Of a DNA stretch of 64,000 nucleotides, positions 1 through 8,453 are shown in pieces (position 1 is the first letter of the stretch; each line of letters starts with the position of its first letter). Source of the DNA: Kutzneria viridogrisea (GTDB taxonomy: Bacteria; Actinomycetota; Actinomycetes; Mycobacteriales; Pseudonocardiaceae); NCBI GenBank assembly GCA_014138725.1, contig JACJID010000003.1, positions 558,001-622,000 on the forward strand, given 5' to 3'. The notes under the pieces were generated by a model that had not been told where the DNA came from, searched no databases, and worked only from the letters and a program-made list of their open reading frames with translations. Made by a program: the position numbers and the translations under genes.

Positions 1-1428
1 CAGCACGCGGGGATGCGCGGTCTCGACGCCCCAGGTGCCGACCTGCTCGGGCTCCTCGGCGTACGGCCAGGACAGGTCGCGGTGGAAGATGTGCCCGGCG
101 GGCAGCCCGAGGGCCTGTTCGAGGTCGAGCGGGGTCTTGGCCTCGACGCAGGGACGGCCGTCACGATCGGTCCACAGGCAGTCCTCGATCGGCTCGGCGA
201 GCACGCTGTTGAGCGAGGCCAAGGTCGCGGCAAGCGCCTGCCCGCGAGCACGCCCGTTGTCGGCGGCGAACAGCCGGGCGGGCATGTGCAGGCCGAACAG
301 GGTCAGGGTGTGCGCGCCGGGTTCGGCCACAATGGACGGATCGGCGAGCGAGTGGCAGTAGATCTCGCACGGGGGCAGGTCGGGGATGTGCCCGGCGGCG
401 GCCTGGGTGTAGGCGGTGGCGAGTTGTTCGTACGACTCGTTGACGTGGAAGGTGCCGCCGAACGCCTCGGTGGGGTCCACGCGTGAGTCGCGCAGTCTTG
501 GCAGGCGCTTGAGCACCATGTTCACCTTGAGCTGGGAGCCCTCGGCAGCGGACCCGGTGAACGGCTCGCCGAGCAACCGGGCAAGCGCCTGCGGCGAGGC
601 GTTGACCAGCACGTGGTCGGCGTGCACCACGTGCTCGGCGCCCCCGGTCAGGTAACGGACCTCGCCGTCAGGGGTGATGCCGGTGACCTCGGCGCCGGTC
701 TCCAGGCGGGCACCGGCCGCGAGGGCGACCCGGGCCAGTTCGGCGGTGACGGTGCCCATGCCGCCGACCGGCACGTCCCAGTCGCCGGTCCCGTTGCCGA
801 TCACGTGGTAGAGCAGGCAGCGGTTCTGCCGCAGCAGCGGGTCCTCGGCGGGCGCGAAGGTGCCGATCAGCCCGTCGGTGAGCACCACCCCGCGCACGAC
901 CTCGTGGTCGAAGGCGTTCTCCAGTACGGAACTGAGGGGCTCCTCGAACAGCGCACGCCAAGCCTGTTCGTCGGCGATCCGGACGCGCAGTTGCTCGCGG
1001 CTGGGCAGGGGCTGGGTCAGCGTCGGGAACACGTGCCGGGCCACCGAGCCGGTCATCCGGTAGAAGCGCTGCCACGCCTGGAAATCGGTGATCCCGCCCG
1101 TGAAGTCCACAAAGGACCCAGCGGTGCGCACGGCGCTCTGGTTGTCCACGAGCAGCCCACCGGAGCCGACCGGGGTGTACGAGGACACGTCCCGTCGGCG
1201 CAGCACGAGGTTCAGCCCCAGGTCGGCGATGATCTGCTTGGGCAGCAGGCTGACCAGGTAGCTGTAGCGGGAGAGCCGGACGTCCACGCCGGGGAAGGCG
1301 GGCGCGGACACGGCGGCACCACCGAGGTTGTCCAGGCGCTCCAACACCTGCACCGACAGACCGGCCCGGGCCAGGTACGCCGCGGCGACCAGCCCGTTGT
1401 GACCGCCGCCGACCACGACCACGTCCAC
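1..1428 (-). CDS. FAD-dependent oxidoreductase, phytoene desaturase/PYROXD2-like (3' end outside window)
   Basis: The minus-strand frame stays open from a GTG at 1428 to the window edge, so the C-terminus is missing. The N-terminus reads VDVVVVGGGHNGLVAAAYLA, a Rossmann dinucleotide-binding GxGxxG segment followed by the usual acidic end (VLERLDNLGG). This is the pattern of COG1233-type flavin oxidoreductases related to phytoene desaturase and amine oxidases. The start lies 3 nt after the stop of the amidohydrolase gene, so it is the last visible gene of a four-gene operon. In this context it could oxidise an amine made by the decarboxylase two genes upstream, but that is inference; the substrate cannot be read from the sequence. 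Confidence 0.8.
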   Translation of the reverse strand, partial: MDVVVVGGGHNGLVAAAYLARAGLSVQVLERLDNLGGAAVSAPAFPGVDVRLSRYSYLVSLLPKQIIADLGLNLVLRRRDVSSYTPVGSGGLLVDNQSAVRTAGSFVDFTGGITDFQAWQRFYRMTGSVARHVFPTLTQPLPSREQLRVRIADEQAWRALFEEPLSSVLENAFDHEVVRGVVLTDGLIGTFAPAEDPLLRQNRCLLYHVIGNGTGDWDVPVGGMGTVTAELARVALAAGARLETGAEVTGITPDGEVRYLTGGAEHVVHADHVLVNASPQALARLLGEPFTGSAAEGSQLKVNMVLKRLPRLRDSRVDPTEAFGGTFHVNESYEQLATAYTQAAAGHIPDLPPCEIYCHSLADPSIVAEPGAHTLTLFGLHMPARLFAADNGRARGQALAATLASLNSVLAEPIEDCLWTDRDGRPCVEAKTPLDLEQALGLPAGHIFHRDLSWPYAEEPEQVGTWGVETAHPRVL

Positions 1429-1431
1429 GGC

Positions 1432-2670
1432 TCAGCCCTTCACCCGGCGGCCGGACTTCCAGACCCCGACCACGTGGTCGGGATCGGTGAGGACCGAGAT
1501 GTCGGCGATCGGGTCGGCGTCCAGCGTGATCAGGTCGGCCTCGTGGTCGGCACGGAGCTGACCGGTTCGCGGGGCCTGCGGGCCGACGGTGAGCGGCCCG
1601 TTCGCGGTGGCCGCCTCAATGGCCTGCAACGGGGTGAAACCCAGTGACACCAACAGGCTCAGCTCGCGGGCGTTGCTGCCCCACGCGCTGGGGGCAGCGG
1701 GTGAACTGGCGACCACGTCGGTGCCGGTGGCGAAGGTGACGCCCTTCGAGTGGGCCAGGGCGACGGCCTGCGCGTGCTGGTCGGCCAGGGCGGCGAGCTT
1801 GGTGGCGGCGTAGGGCGGCATGGTGTGCGAGGCGGCCAGCAGGTCCTCGATGATCAGCCGGGTGGCGACCAGCACGGCGCCGGTCTCCAGCATCGCGTCG
1901 CAGGCCTCCTCGTCCAGGTAGGAGCCGTGCTCGATGGTGCGCACCCCGGCCTCCAGCGCGGCCATGATGCCCGCCTTGCCGTGGCAGTGCGCGGCGACGA
2001 CCCGTTCGGCCATGCCCGCGACCTCCACGACGGCGCGCATCTCGGCCACCGTGAACTGCTGGTGCATCGGATGGTCTACTTCGGACAGAACCCCGCCGGA
2101 GGCGCAGACCTTGATCACCCGCGCGTTCCTGCGGAGCTGTTCCCTGGTGGCCTTCATGCACTCGTCGACCCCGTCGCAGAGCCGGAAGTCGGCTCCGGTC
2201 ATGGACAGGTCGTGCATCCACTCCAGCGGCACGGCGTGCACGTCGCCGTGCCCGCCGGTGGTGCTGAGCACGGCGCCGGCCGCGTAGACGGTCGGCCCCT
2301 CGATCGTGCCCTCCTCCACGGCGCGTGCCACGTGCACACCGATGCCGCCGACCTCGCGCACGGAGGTGATCCCGGCGTCCAGCGCGGCGCGCAGGTCGCG
2401 GGCACAGCGGGCGCCCCTGGTGGCCAACGGTTCCGTGGTCAGCACCTGGAGGTTCATGCCGCTGCTGGGCGGCAGCCCCATCAGGTGGCTGTGGCAGTCC
2501 CACAGGCCGGGCAGCACGGCGGCTGCCCGGCTCGTGGTGGTCACCGGCGCCTCGGGGGCCTGCGCGGCCGGTCCCGCGTAGTGGATGCGCCCGCCCTCGA
2601 ACAGCACGCAGCCCTCGGCAACGGGCTCGCCGCGGCCGGGGATCAGCAGGTCCGCGTCGATCCGTTCCAC
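1432..2670 (-). CDS. Metal-dependent amidohydrolase (imidazolonepropionase-like family)
   Basis: A 412-residue cytoplasmic hydrolase of the amidohydrolase superfamily. An N-terminal beta-sandwich strand leads to the metal motif WDCHSH (His60, His62). A Lys in IKVCASGG, the His residues of VAAHCHG and IEHGS, and the Asp of ATGTDV follow in the usual order for a binuclear metal centre. It resembles COG1228 members, which hydrolyse cyclic amides, dipeptides or carbamates. The GTG start is preceded by a clear GAGGAG ribosome site, 13 nt after the upstream stop. Its operon partners are a decarboxylase and a glutamine-synthetase-like ligase, so it may cleave an amide or lactam intermediate; the substrate is unknown. 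Confidence 0.85.
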   Translation of the reverse strand: MERIDADLLIPGRGEPVAEGCVLFEGGRIHYAGPAAQAPEAPVTTTSRAAAVLPGLWDCHSHLMGLPPSSGMNLQVLTTEPLATRGARCARDLRAALDAGITSVREVGGIGVHVARAVEEGTIEGPTVYAAGAVLSTTGGHGDVHAVPLEWMHDLSMTGADFRLCDGVDECMKATREQLRRNARVIKVCASGGVLSEVDHPMHQQFTVAEMRAVVEVAGMAERVVAAHCHGKAGIMAALEAGVRTIEHGSYLDEEACDAMLETGAVLVATRLIIEDLLAASHTMPPYAATKLAALADQHAQAVALAHSKGVTFATGTDVVASSPAAPSAWGSNARELSLLVSLGFTPLQAIEAATANGPLTVGPQAPRTGQLRADHEADLITLDADPIADISVLTDPDHVVGVWKSGRRVKG

Positions 2671-2683
2671 GCCGCGCTCCTCG

Positions 2684-4057
2684 TCAGTGCTGGGAGAGCT
2701 GCTCCACCCGTTCGTGCAACTGGGTGAGGAAGGTCTCCGACTCGGGCTTCATCAACACACTGCGTACCACTCGGGTGCCGTCGCTGTCGACCGTGACCTC
2801 GGGGCGGCGCGCGGTGAACGCGGCCGCGTCGGCGCGGAGCACGCTGAGGAACACCGGGTCCTGGTCGGCTTCCATGCCGCGGCGCATCAGCTCCTCGGAG
2901 GCCTTGTCGATCGCGGACAGCGAAAGCGGTGCCGTGCGCGGGAAGTACGTGACGATGTCCAGTCCGGGCCGCTGGTACAGCTCCAGGTGCTCGGACTGCT
3001 CGATCAGCTCCGACCAGCGCAGCGCGGCCCGTCGGCCCGCGGCGAGCACCGCGCCGAGGCCGTTGCGGGTCAACGGGAGCAGTTGCAGGGTCACCCAGAA
3101 CGCGGCGGCCGAGGCGCCGGCGCGGGAGCACTCCAGGCTGATCTCGCCCAGGTGCAGCTCGTCGGAGGTGAAGTAGGTGTACGGCGAGTCGTGCACGTAG
3201 AACTGGCCGACAGCGGGGTCGCGGAACAGCACCGCTCCGCAGCCGTAGGGCTGCAACCCGTGCTTGTGCGGGTCGACCACGATCGAGTCGCAGTGCCGGA
3301 TCGCCCGCCACGGCTCGGGATCGATGCCAAGGTCGCCCGCGATGAGGGTGAAGAAGCCGCCGTACGCGGCGTCCACGTGGATGCGGAACTCGTAGCGCTC
3401 ACGCAGCTTGACGACCTCGTGCACGGGGTCGACCACACCCAGGCCGGTGGTACCCGCGGTGACCACGACCGTGCCGATCTCTCCCTTGCACAGCAAGGAC
3501 TCCAGCGCGTCCACGTCCATGCGGCCGAGCCCGTCCACCGGCACGCTGGCGGTCCGCACGCCGAGCACGCGGCACATCCTGGCATGGGTGTAGTGGCTCT
3601 CCGCGCTGAAGGCGACCCCCTTGTCGGGGTGCAGTTCCCTTGCCACGAAAAGGGCTTCGAGGTTGGCCATGGTGCCGCTGGAGGTCAGGTGGCCCAGGTG
3701 CTCGGTGTAGCCGAACATCGCGGCGAGCTGCCGCACCGCCTCGCGTTCGAGCTGCGCGGTGGCTGGTCCGCCGTCCAGCGCGTGGTTGTTGGGATTGATC
3801 AGCTGCCCGGCGAGGTAGCCGGCGATGGCGGCGGGGTGCGGCGGCTTGAGCATCTGCCCGGCGTAGCGCGGGTGGAAGAACGGGTAGTTGTCCCGCAGCC
3901 GCTCGGCGAGCCGGTCGAGCACGTCCTCGACCCGGCCGCCGGGTACCTGGAGGGCGGGGTGCACCGGGTGCGGACCGAACTCCTGGGTCCACTTCTGGTG
4001 GTTGGCCATCACCCGGTCCAGCCACTGCCGGAGGTCGAGCCACTGCTGGAGGTCCAC
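2684..4057 (-). CDS. Group II PLP-dependent decarboxylase (aromatic L-amino acid decarboxylase-like)
   Basis: A 457-residue decarboxylase expected to convert an L-amino acid to its amine plus CO2. The PLP lysine is Lys265 in VVDPHKHG, the cofactor-binding aspartate is Asp229 in HVDAAYGG, and LTSSGTMANLEAL (about 124-136) matches the phosphate-binding segment. These are hallmarks of the group II family (DOPA, tyrosine, tryptophan and glutamate decarboxylases). GTG start with GAGGAG upstream; it begins 21 nt after the ligase stop and ends 13 nt before the amidohydrolase. The nearby homoprotocatechuate genes make an aromatic substrate such as DOPA or tyrosine attractive, but glutamate- or histidine-type substrates cannot be excluded. 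Confidence 0.87.
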   Translation of the reverse strand: MDLQQWLDLRQWLDRVMANHQKWTQEFGPHPVHPALQVPGGRVEDVLDRLAERLRDNYPFFHPRYAGQMLKPPHPAAIAGYLAGQLINPNNHALDGGPATAQLEREAVRQLAAMFGYTEHLGHLTSSGTMANLEALFVARELHPDKGVAFSAESHYTHARMCRVLGVRTASVPVDGLGRMDVDALESLLCKGEIGTVVVTAGTTGLGVVDPVHEVVKLRERYEFRIHVDAAYGGFFTLIAGDLGIDPEPWRAIRHCDSIVVDPHKHGLQPYGCGAVLFRDPAVGQFYVHDSPYTYFTSDELHLGEISLECSRAGASAAAFWVTLQLLPLTRNGLGAVLAAGRRAALRWSELIEQSEHLELYQRPGLDIVTYFPRTAPLSLSAIDKASEELMRRGMEADQDPVFLSVLRADAAAFTARRPEVTVDSDGTRVVRSVLMKPESETFLTQLHERVEQLSQH

Positions 4058-4078
4058 CGCGATCTCCTCTGAGGGGGC

Positions 4079-5383
4079 TTACATGTGGTAGGCGTACTCC
4101 CGGAACTCCCAGTCGGTGACCCACTGCCGGTAGCGCGCCACCTCGGCGCGCTTGAACGTGCTGTAGGAGGTCACGAACTGCTTGCCCAGCAAGGATTGCA
4201 GCGCCGAATCGGCTTCCAGTTCGTCGAGTGCGGCGGTCAACGTCATCGGAAGCACGGCCGTGGTGCTCACGTCGTAGCCGTAGCCCTGCAACGGGGCGGG
4301 CGGCTCGGTGGCCTCCTCGATGCCCAGCCGCATCGCGGCCAGCACACCGGCGTAGACCAGGTACGGGTTCGCGGAGGCGTCGGGCAGGCGGACCTCGACA
4401 CGGGTGCCCTCGCCGCGCTCGGGCGGTACACGCACCATCGCGCTGCGGTTGTCCAGGCCCCAGTCGATCAGCCACGGCGCGAGCGTGTCCGGGCCGAACC
4501 GCTTGTAGGAGTTGACGGTCGGGTTGGTCAGGGCGGTCAGCGCGGGCGCGTGCCGCAGCACCCCGGCCAGCGCGTGCCGCAGCAGCCGGGACAGGCCGTG
4601 CGGGGCGGCCGGGTCGTCGCCGAGGTTGCGGCCGGCGGGGTCGGTGAGCGAGACGTGCAGGTGGAAGCCCGAGGCCCCGTGCTCGGTGAACGGCTTGGCC
4701 ATGAAGGTGGCCAGCCTGCCCTGGCGGCGGGCCAGGTCCTTGACGGCGGACTTGAACCGGAACGCGCGGTCGGCAGAGGAGAGCGCGGGCCCGTGCGTCA
4801 GGTTGATCTCGAACTGGCCGGGGAAGTACTCGTGGTTGCCGCCGAGCACGCCGAGCCCGAAGTCGCGCAGCTGCCGCAGGGTGGCGGTCAGGTGGCCGTC
4901 CGGGTCGCCCTTGCTGCCGCTGACGTAGATGTTGCCCGGTTCGGGCGAGTACGGGGTGAAGCCGCCGCGGCCGTCCGGCTCACACAGGAAGTACTCCAGC
5001 TCGGGGCCGACCACGGCCTGGTGACCGAGCGTGTCCAGCACCCTGGCGAGCAGCCCGCGCGAGGACTCGGGGGCCTCGGGCGCGTCGCCGAGGCAGCTGG
5101 CCACCCCGGGCTCCCAGGGCACCGGCCGCAGCGTGTCCAGATCGGGCAGCACGGTGATGTCGGGCAGGCCCGCGTCCAGTCCACCGGGCACCTCGACCGT
5201 CTGGCCGAGCGGGCTGGTGTGGTAGACCGCCCGGCAGAAGGCCACCCCGCGCTCCACGGCGGCGGGCAGCTCCTCCAGCAGTAGTTCCTTGGACCGCTCG
5301 GTGCCCATCAGGTCGGCGAAGCCCACCCGCACCACGTCGATCCCGCGCGCCGCGAGTTCCTCGACGACCCGCTGAACCGCCAT
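4079..5383 (-). CDS. Glutamine synthetase-like gamma-glutamyl-amine ligase
   Basis: A 434-residue member of the glutamine synthetase superfamily. The catalytic core shows VGPELEYFL, NHEYFPGQFEINL, GASGFHLHVSL, NPTVNSYKRF and the substrate-binding R-rich stretch around NRSAMVRVP. Members this short and divergent, often linked to amine catabolism (PuuA, IpuC, actinobacterial GlnA3/GlnA4), ligate glutamate to an amine with ATP. The ATG at 5383 has GGAGG six bases upstream; a longer TTG frame lacks a ribosome site. It is first in the operon with a decarboxylase, amidohydrolase and FAD oxidoreductase. A gamma-glutamyl hydrolase and an aldehyde dehydrogenase lie 1-3 kb away, the other two classes of a Puu-type pathway. 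A nitrogen-assimilating GlnA is unlikely. Confidence 0.85.
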   Translation of the reverse strand: MAVQRVVEELAARGIDVVRVGFADLMGTERSKELLLEELPAAVERGVAFCRAVYHTSPLGQTVEVPGGLDAGLPDITVLPDLDTLRPVPWEPGVASCLGDAPEAPESSRGLLARVLDTLGHQAVVGPELEYFLCEPDGRGGFTPYSPEPGNIYVSGSKGDPDGHLTATLRQLRDFGLGVLGGNHEYFPGQFEINLTHGPALSSADRAFRFKSAVKDLARRQGRLATFMAKPFTEHGASGFHLHVSLTDPAGRNLGDDPAAPHGLSRLLRHALAGVLRHAPALTALTNPTVNSYKRFGPDTLAPWLIDWGLDNRSAMVRVPPERGEGTRVEVRLPDASANPYLVYAGVLAAMRLGIEEATEPPAPLQGYGYDVSTTAVLPMTLTAALDELEADSALQSLLGKQFVTSYSTFKRAEVARYRQWVTDWEFREYAYHM

Positions 5384-5484
5384 ACCGACCTCCGCGCTCG
5401 TTTGGTTCCGAACTATAGAGCCGTAGCGGTGCGCCAACAAGACCGATATCGTACGTACCCAAACGACCTACGGCGGGAGTGACC
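5384..5484. promoter_or_regulatory. Divergent promoter region with operator-like blocks
   Basis: The 101-bp gap separates the glutamine-synthetase-like gene (minus) from the acetoacetate-decarboxylase-family gene (plus). It holds CGTTTGGTTCCGAAC at 5399-5413. At 5442-5472 it holds a block CCGATATCGT-N4-ACCCAAACG ending TACGG. The second block matches, in reverse orientation, the block at 8405-8434 in the other divergent promoter of this island. The region is more AT-rich than its surroundings. A common regulator is inferred, plausibly the MarR protein encoded at 11849-12427. Confidence 0.55.
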
Positions 5485-6261
5485 ATGCGCGGATTCCTCT
5501 ACCCACGGACCGGGACCGGTCGTGCCTCGCTCATCCCGCCGCCGCCGTGGCACTACAGCGGGGACCTGCTCACCGTGGAGTACCGCACCGACCCGGCCAA
5601 GGTCGCCGCCCTGCTGCCCGAACCGCTCAGCCCCGCCGACCACGAGCCCGGGGCGGTCGCGGTGATCTGGGCCGACTGGCAGTCCTGCTCGGAGGGGGGC
5701 GAGGAGCTGCTGGACCCGGTGCGCTCGCAGTACAAGGAGTGCTTCGTGGTGGTGCGCTGCCAGTACGCCGGGCAGACCTACTCCCGGTGCGTGTTCATCT
5801 GGGTGGACAAGGACTTCGCCATCGCGCGCGGCCTGCACCAGGGCTATCCCAAGAAGCTGGGGTCGATCCACCAGACCCGGCCGCACCCCTACGGGCCCGC
5901 GCCGCGCATCGAGGCGGGGGCCCGGTTCGGCGCGACCCTGGCGGCCGGGGACCGGCGGCTGGCCGAGGCGGTGGTGCGCCTGGAGCGGCCCAGCGAGCAC
6001 AACGGGTTCGTCAACGGCCACCCGATGGCCCACCACCGCTGGCTGCCCAGCGTGGTCAAGGGCGAGCCGGACAGCCTCAACGAGCTGATCCGCTCCGGGG
6101 CGGCGGCGGTGACGGCCGGGCAGGCCTGGTCGGGCAGCGCCGAACTGCGGCTGTTCGACTCGCCCACCGAGGAGCTGGCGGAGCTGACCGTTGAGGAGCC
6201 GCTGGGCGCCTACTACCGGCAGATCGGCGTGACCTGGGACGGCGGCACCGTGCTGGCCTGA
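5485..6261 (+). CDS. Acetoacetate decarboxylase family protein
   Basis: A 258-residue cytoplasmic protein of the acetoacetate decarboxylase fold. The family's paired lysines are present in QGYPKKLGS (about residue 120); in the characterised decarboxylase the first forms a Schiff base with the keto acid. Many relatives do not act on acetoacetate but on other keto acids or as cyclases/dehydratases. I chose the ATG at 5485 because GGGAG sits six bases upstream; an in-frame GTG at 5479 overlaps that ribosome site. It is transcribed away from the ligase operon. Its 3' end overlaps the convergent gamma-glutamyl hydrolase gene by 49 bp. In this island it may act on a keto acid of the aromatic or amine pathway; the step is unknown. 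Confidence 0.8.
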   Translation: MRGFLYPRTGTGRASLIPPPPWHYSGDLLTVEYRTDPAKVAALLPEPLSPADHEPGAVAVIWADWQSCSEGGEELLDPVRSQYKECFVVVRCQYAGQTYSRCVFIWVDKDFAIARGLHQGYPKKLGSIHQTRPHPYGPAPRIEAGARFGATLAAGDRRLAEAVVRLERPSEHNGFVNGHPMAHHRWLPSVVKGEPDSLNELIRSGAAAVTAGQAWSGSAELRLFDSPTEELAELTVEEPLGAYYRQIGVTWDGGTVLA

Positions 6262-6896
6262 GCCGCCGCGACCAGTTGCCGGAACAGGCCGTCCTGGCTC
6301 GGGGTGTCCTCGGGGTGCCACTGGACCCCGAGGAACCAGCCCGCCGGGTCGGCCAGCCGCACCGCCTCGACCGTGCCGTCGGCGGCGTGCGCGACCGGCA
6401 CGAGCCCGGCGCCGAGCTGGTCCACCCGCTGGTGGTGGTAGCAGGACACCTCCTGCTCGCCCCAGGTGCTGGTCACGGTGTGCACGAGGTGCCGGTGCGG
6501 GCTGGCCATGTGCTGCTCCAGCGTGCCGCCCAGGGCCACGTTGACCACCTGCATCCCCCGGCACACCGCGAGCAGCGGTCGACCGGTGCGCAGCGCCCAG
6601 CGGGCCACCGCCAGGTCGAACTCGTCCTGCTCGGCGTCCACGTCGTACACGGACTCGTCCCGGCTCGCGTGGCCGTAGCGACTCGGGTCCAGGTCACCGC
6701 CGCCGGGCAGCAGCACGCCCTCGGCGAAGGCGAACCGCTCGTCCAGCTCGGCGCCGTCCGGGTGCACGGTCAGCGGCTCGCCCCCGGCGCGCAGCACGGC
6801 CCCGGACAGCGCGCGGGCGGTCACCACCGCGCCGTAGCGCAGTGCCGATGCGCTGGCCGAGAACCGGGCCGGGATGACGATCAGCGGTCGCTTCAC
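6213..6896 (-). CDS. Gamma-glutamyl-gamma-aminobutyrate hydrolase-like class I amidotransferase
   Basis: A 227-residue class I glutamine-amidotransferase-fold hydrolase. The nucleophile is Cys112 in LLAVCRGMQVVN and the His-Glu pair is in GVQWHPED, giving the full triad. LLPGGGDLDPSRYG is typical of the PuuD family, which releases glutamate from gamma-glutamyl amines. The GTG start overlaps the stop of the aldehyde dehydrogenase gene as GTGA, so translation is probably coupled. Upstream extension of this frame reads through the dehydrogenase gene and is not real. The C-terminal codons overlap the convergent decarboxylase-family gene. Together with the ligase at 4079-5383 it suggests a gamma-glutamylation route. 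Confidence 0.85.
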   Translation of the reverse strand: MKRPLIVIPARFSASASALRYGAVVTARALSGAVLRAGGEPLTVHPDGAELDERFAFAEGVLLPGGGDLDPSRYGHASRDESVYDVDAEQDEFDLAVARWALRTGRPLLAVCRGMQVVNVALGGTLEQHMASPHRHLVHTVTSTWGEQEVSCYHHQRVDQLGAGLVPVAHAADGTVEAVRLADPAGWFLGVQWHPEDTPSQDGLFRQLVAAAQASTVPPSQVTPICR

Positions 6897-8371
6897 GGCA
6901 GTGCGATCCAGGTGGTCTTGAGCTCGGTGAACTTCTCCAGCGCGTGCGCCGACTTGTCCCGGCCGTGCCCGGACAACTTGGTGCCACCGAAGGGAACCGT
7001 CAGGTCGCCCTCCTCGTAACAGTTGACCCACACGGTGCCTGCCTTCAGCTCGCGCGAAGTCCGGTGCGCCACACCGAGATCACGGGTCCATACCGCGGCG
7101 GCCAGCCCGTAGTCGTTGTCCTGGGCCAAGTTCAGCGCCTCCTCGACGGTGTCGAAGGTCAGCACCGACAGCACCGGCCCGAAGACCTCCTCACGCGCCA
7201 GGGCCATGTCCGGCCGCACCTCGTCGAACACGGTCGGTTCCAGGTAGCAGCCGGTGGCCGGTCCACCGCCCGCGCGCAGCCTGGCCCCGTCGTCGACCGC
7301 CCGCTCGATGTGCCGCTGGACCCCGGCCAGGTGCTCGGCACTGACCAGTGGCCCCATCCGCGTCGCGGGGTCGAGCGGGTCGCCGGGCGCGAACTCGGCC
7401 GCCCGCTCCAGCAACCGCCGCACGACCTGGTCGGCGACGGAGCGCTGCACGATCAGCCGGGAGCCCGCCGTACACATCTGGCCCGCGTTGAAGAAGATCG
7501 CCCACGCGGCGGAGTCGGCGGCGGCGTCCAGGTCGGGGGCGTCGGCGAACACCAGGTTGGGCGACTTGCCGCCCAGCTCCAGCCAGACCTGCTTGAGGTT
7601 GGAATCCGCCGAGTAGCGCTGGAAGTGCCGCCCGACCTCGGTGGACCCGGTGAAGGTCACCACGTCCACCCCGGGGTGCAGGCCGAGCGCGCGCCCGGTG
7701 ACCGGCCCCGGCCCGTTGAGCACACCGAGCACACCCTCGGGCAGCCCGGCCTCGGTGGCCAACGCGGCCAGGTGCAGCGCGGACAGCGGGGACTGCTCGG
7801 CCGGTTTCAGCACAACCGTGCACCCGGCGGCCAGCGCGGGCGCGAGCTTCCACGCGGCCATCGTCAGCGGGAAGTTCCACGGCACCACGGCCGCGACCAC
7901 GCCGATCGGCTCGCGGGTCACCAGCGCGAGTGAGCCCGGCTCGGTACCCGGCACCTCGCCCGCGGTCTTGTCGGCCAACTCGGCGTACCAGCGGAAGGTC
8001 TTCACCACGGCGGCCAGCTCGATGCCGTACGAGTCGCTGATCGGCTTGCCCATCTCCAGCGCGATCGTCGTGGCCAACTGGGCCCGATCCCGCTCCACCA
8101 GCTCGGCGAGCCGGTACAGGTGCGCGGCCCGCTCACGCGGGTGCAGCCGGGGCCACGGGCCGTGGTCGAACGCCCGCCGGGCGCTGGCCACCGCCCGGTC
8201 GACGTCCCGCTCCCCCGCCGTGGCCACCTCGGCCAGCACCGCCCCGTCGCGCGGGGAGACCACCGGCAGGCTCGCGCCGTCCACGGGGTCGGTGAAGCCG
8301 CCGTCCAGGTAGAGGCCGATGGGGTGGGTCAGCCCGGCGGCGACACCGGTCCAGTCGGCTGCCGTGTGCAT
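6893..8371 (-). CDS. NAD(P)-dependent aldehyde dehydrogenase (PuuC-like)
   Basis: A 492-residue aldehyde dehydrogenase with the complete catalytic set: Asn166 in VPWNFPL, Glu265 in LELGGKS and nucleophile Cys300 in FNAGQMCTAG. Length and sequence fit the PuuC/betaine-aldehyde-type group that oxidises amino- or aryl-aldehydes to acids. The ATG at 8371 follows GGAGG at proper spacing. It is the first gene of a pair with the gamma-glutamyl hydrolase (4-nt overlap) and diverges from hpaE. Candidate substrates are a gamma-glutamyl-aminoaldehyde, or an arylacetaldehyde feeding the homoprotocatechuate genes; sequence alone does not decide. Confidence 0.88.
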   Translation of the reverse strand: MHTAADWTGVAAGLTHPIGLYLDGGFTDPVDGASLPVVSPRDGAVLAEVATAGERDVDRAVASARRAFDHGPWPRLHPRERAAHLYRLAELVERDRAQLATTIALEMGKPISDSYGIELAAVVKTFRWYAELADKTAGEVPGTEPGSLALVTREPIGVVAAVVPWNFPLTMAAWKLAPALAAGCTVVLKPAEQSPLSALHLAALATEAGLPEGVLGVLNGPGPVTGRALGLHPGVDVVTFTGSTEVGRHFQRYSADSNLKQVWLELGGKSPNLVFADAPDLDAAADSAAWAIFFNAGQMCTAGSRLIVQRSVADQVVRRLLERAAEFAPGDPLDPATRMGPLVSAEHLAGVQRHIERAVDDGARLRAGGGPATGCYLEPTVFDEVRPDMALAREEVFGPVLSVLTFDTVEEALNLAQDNDYGLAAAVWTRDLGVAHRTSRELKAGTVWVNCYEEGDLTVPFGGTKLSGHGRDKSAHALEKFTELKTTWIALP

Positions 8372-8453
8372 GGCACCTCCGTGTCTTGACCGCGTCATCG
8401 CAGCCCCGTACGTTTGGGTTCAAACGATATACGGATCCCCTTACGGAGAAAAG
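8372..8453. promoter_or_regulatory. Divergent promoter with inverted-repeat operator CGTTTG-N4-CAAACG
   Basis: Between the two aldehyde dehydrogenase genes lies the perfect inverted repeat CGTTTGGGTTCAAACG (8411-8426), flanked by CGTA and ATATACGG. Read on the minus strand the block is CCGTATATCGT-TTGA-ACCCAAACG-TACGG, closely matching the block at 5442-5472. It is well placed to control both hpaE and the dehydrogenase/hydrolase pair. MarR-family operators are typically inverted repeats of this size; the link to the MarR gene of this island is inference. Confidence 0.6.
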
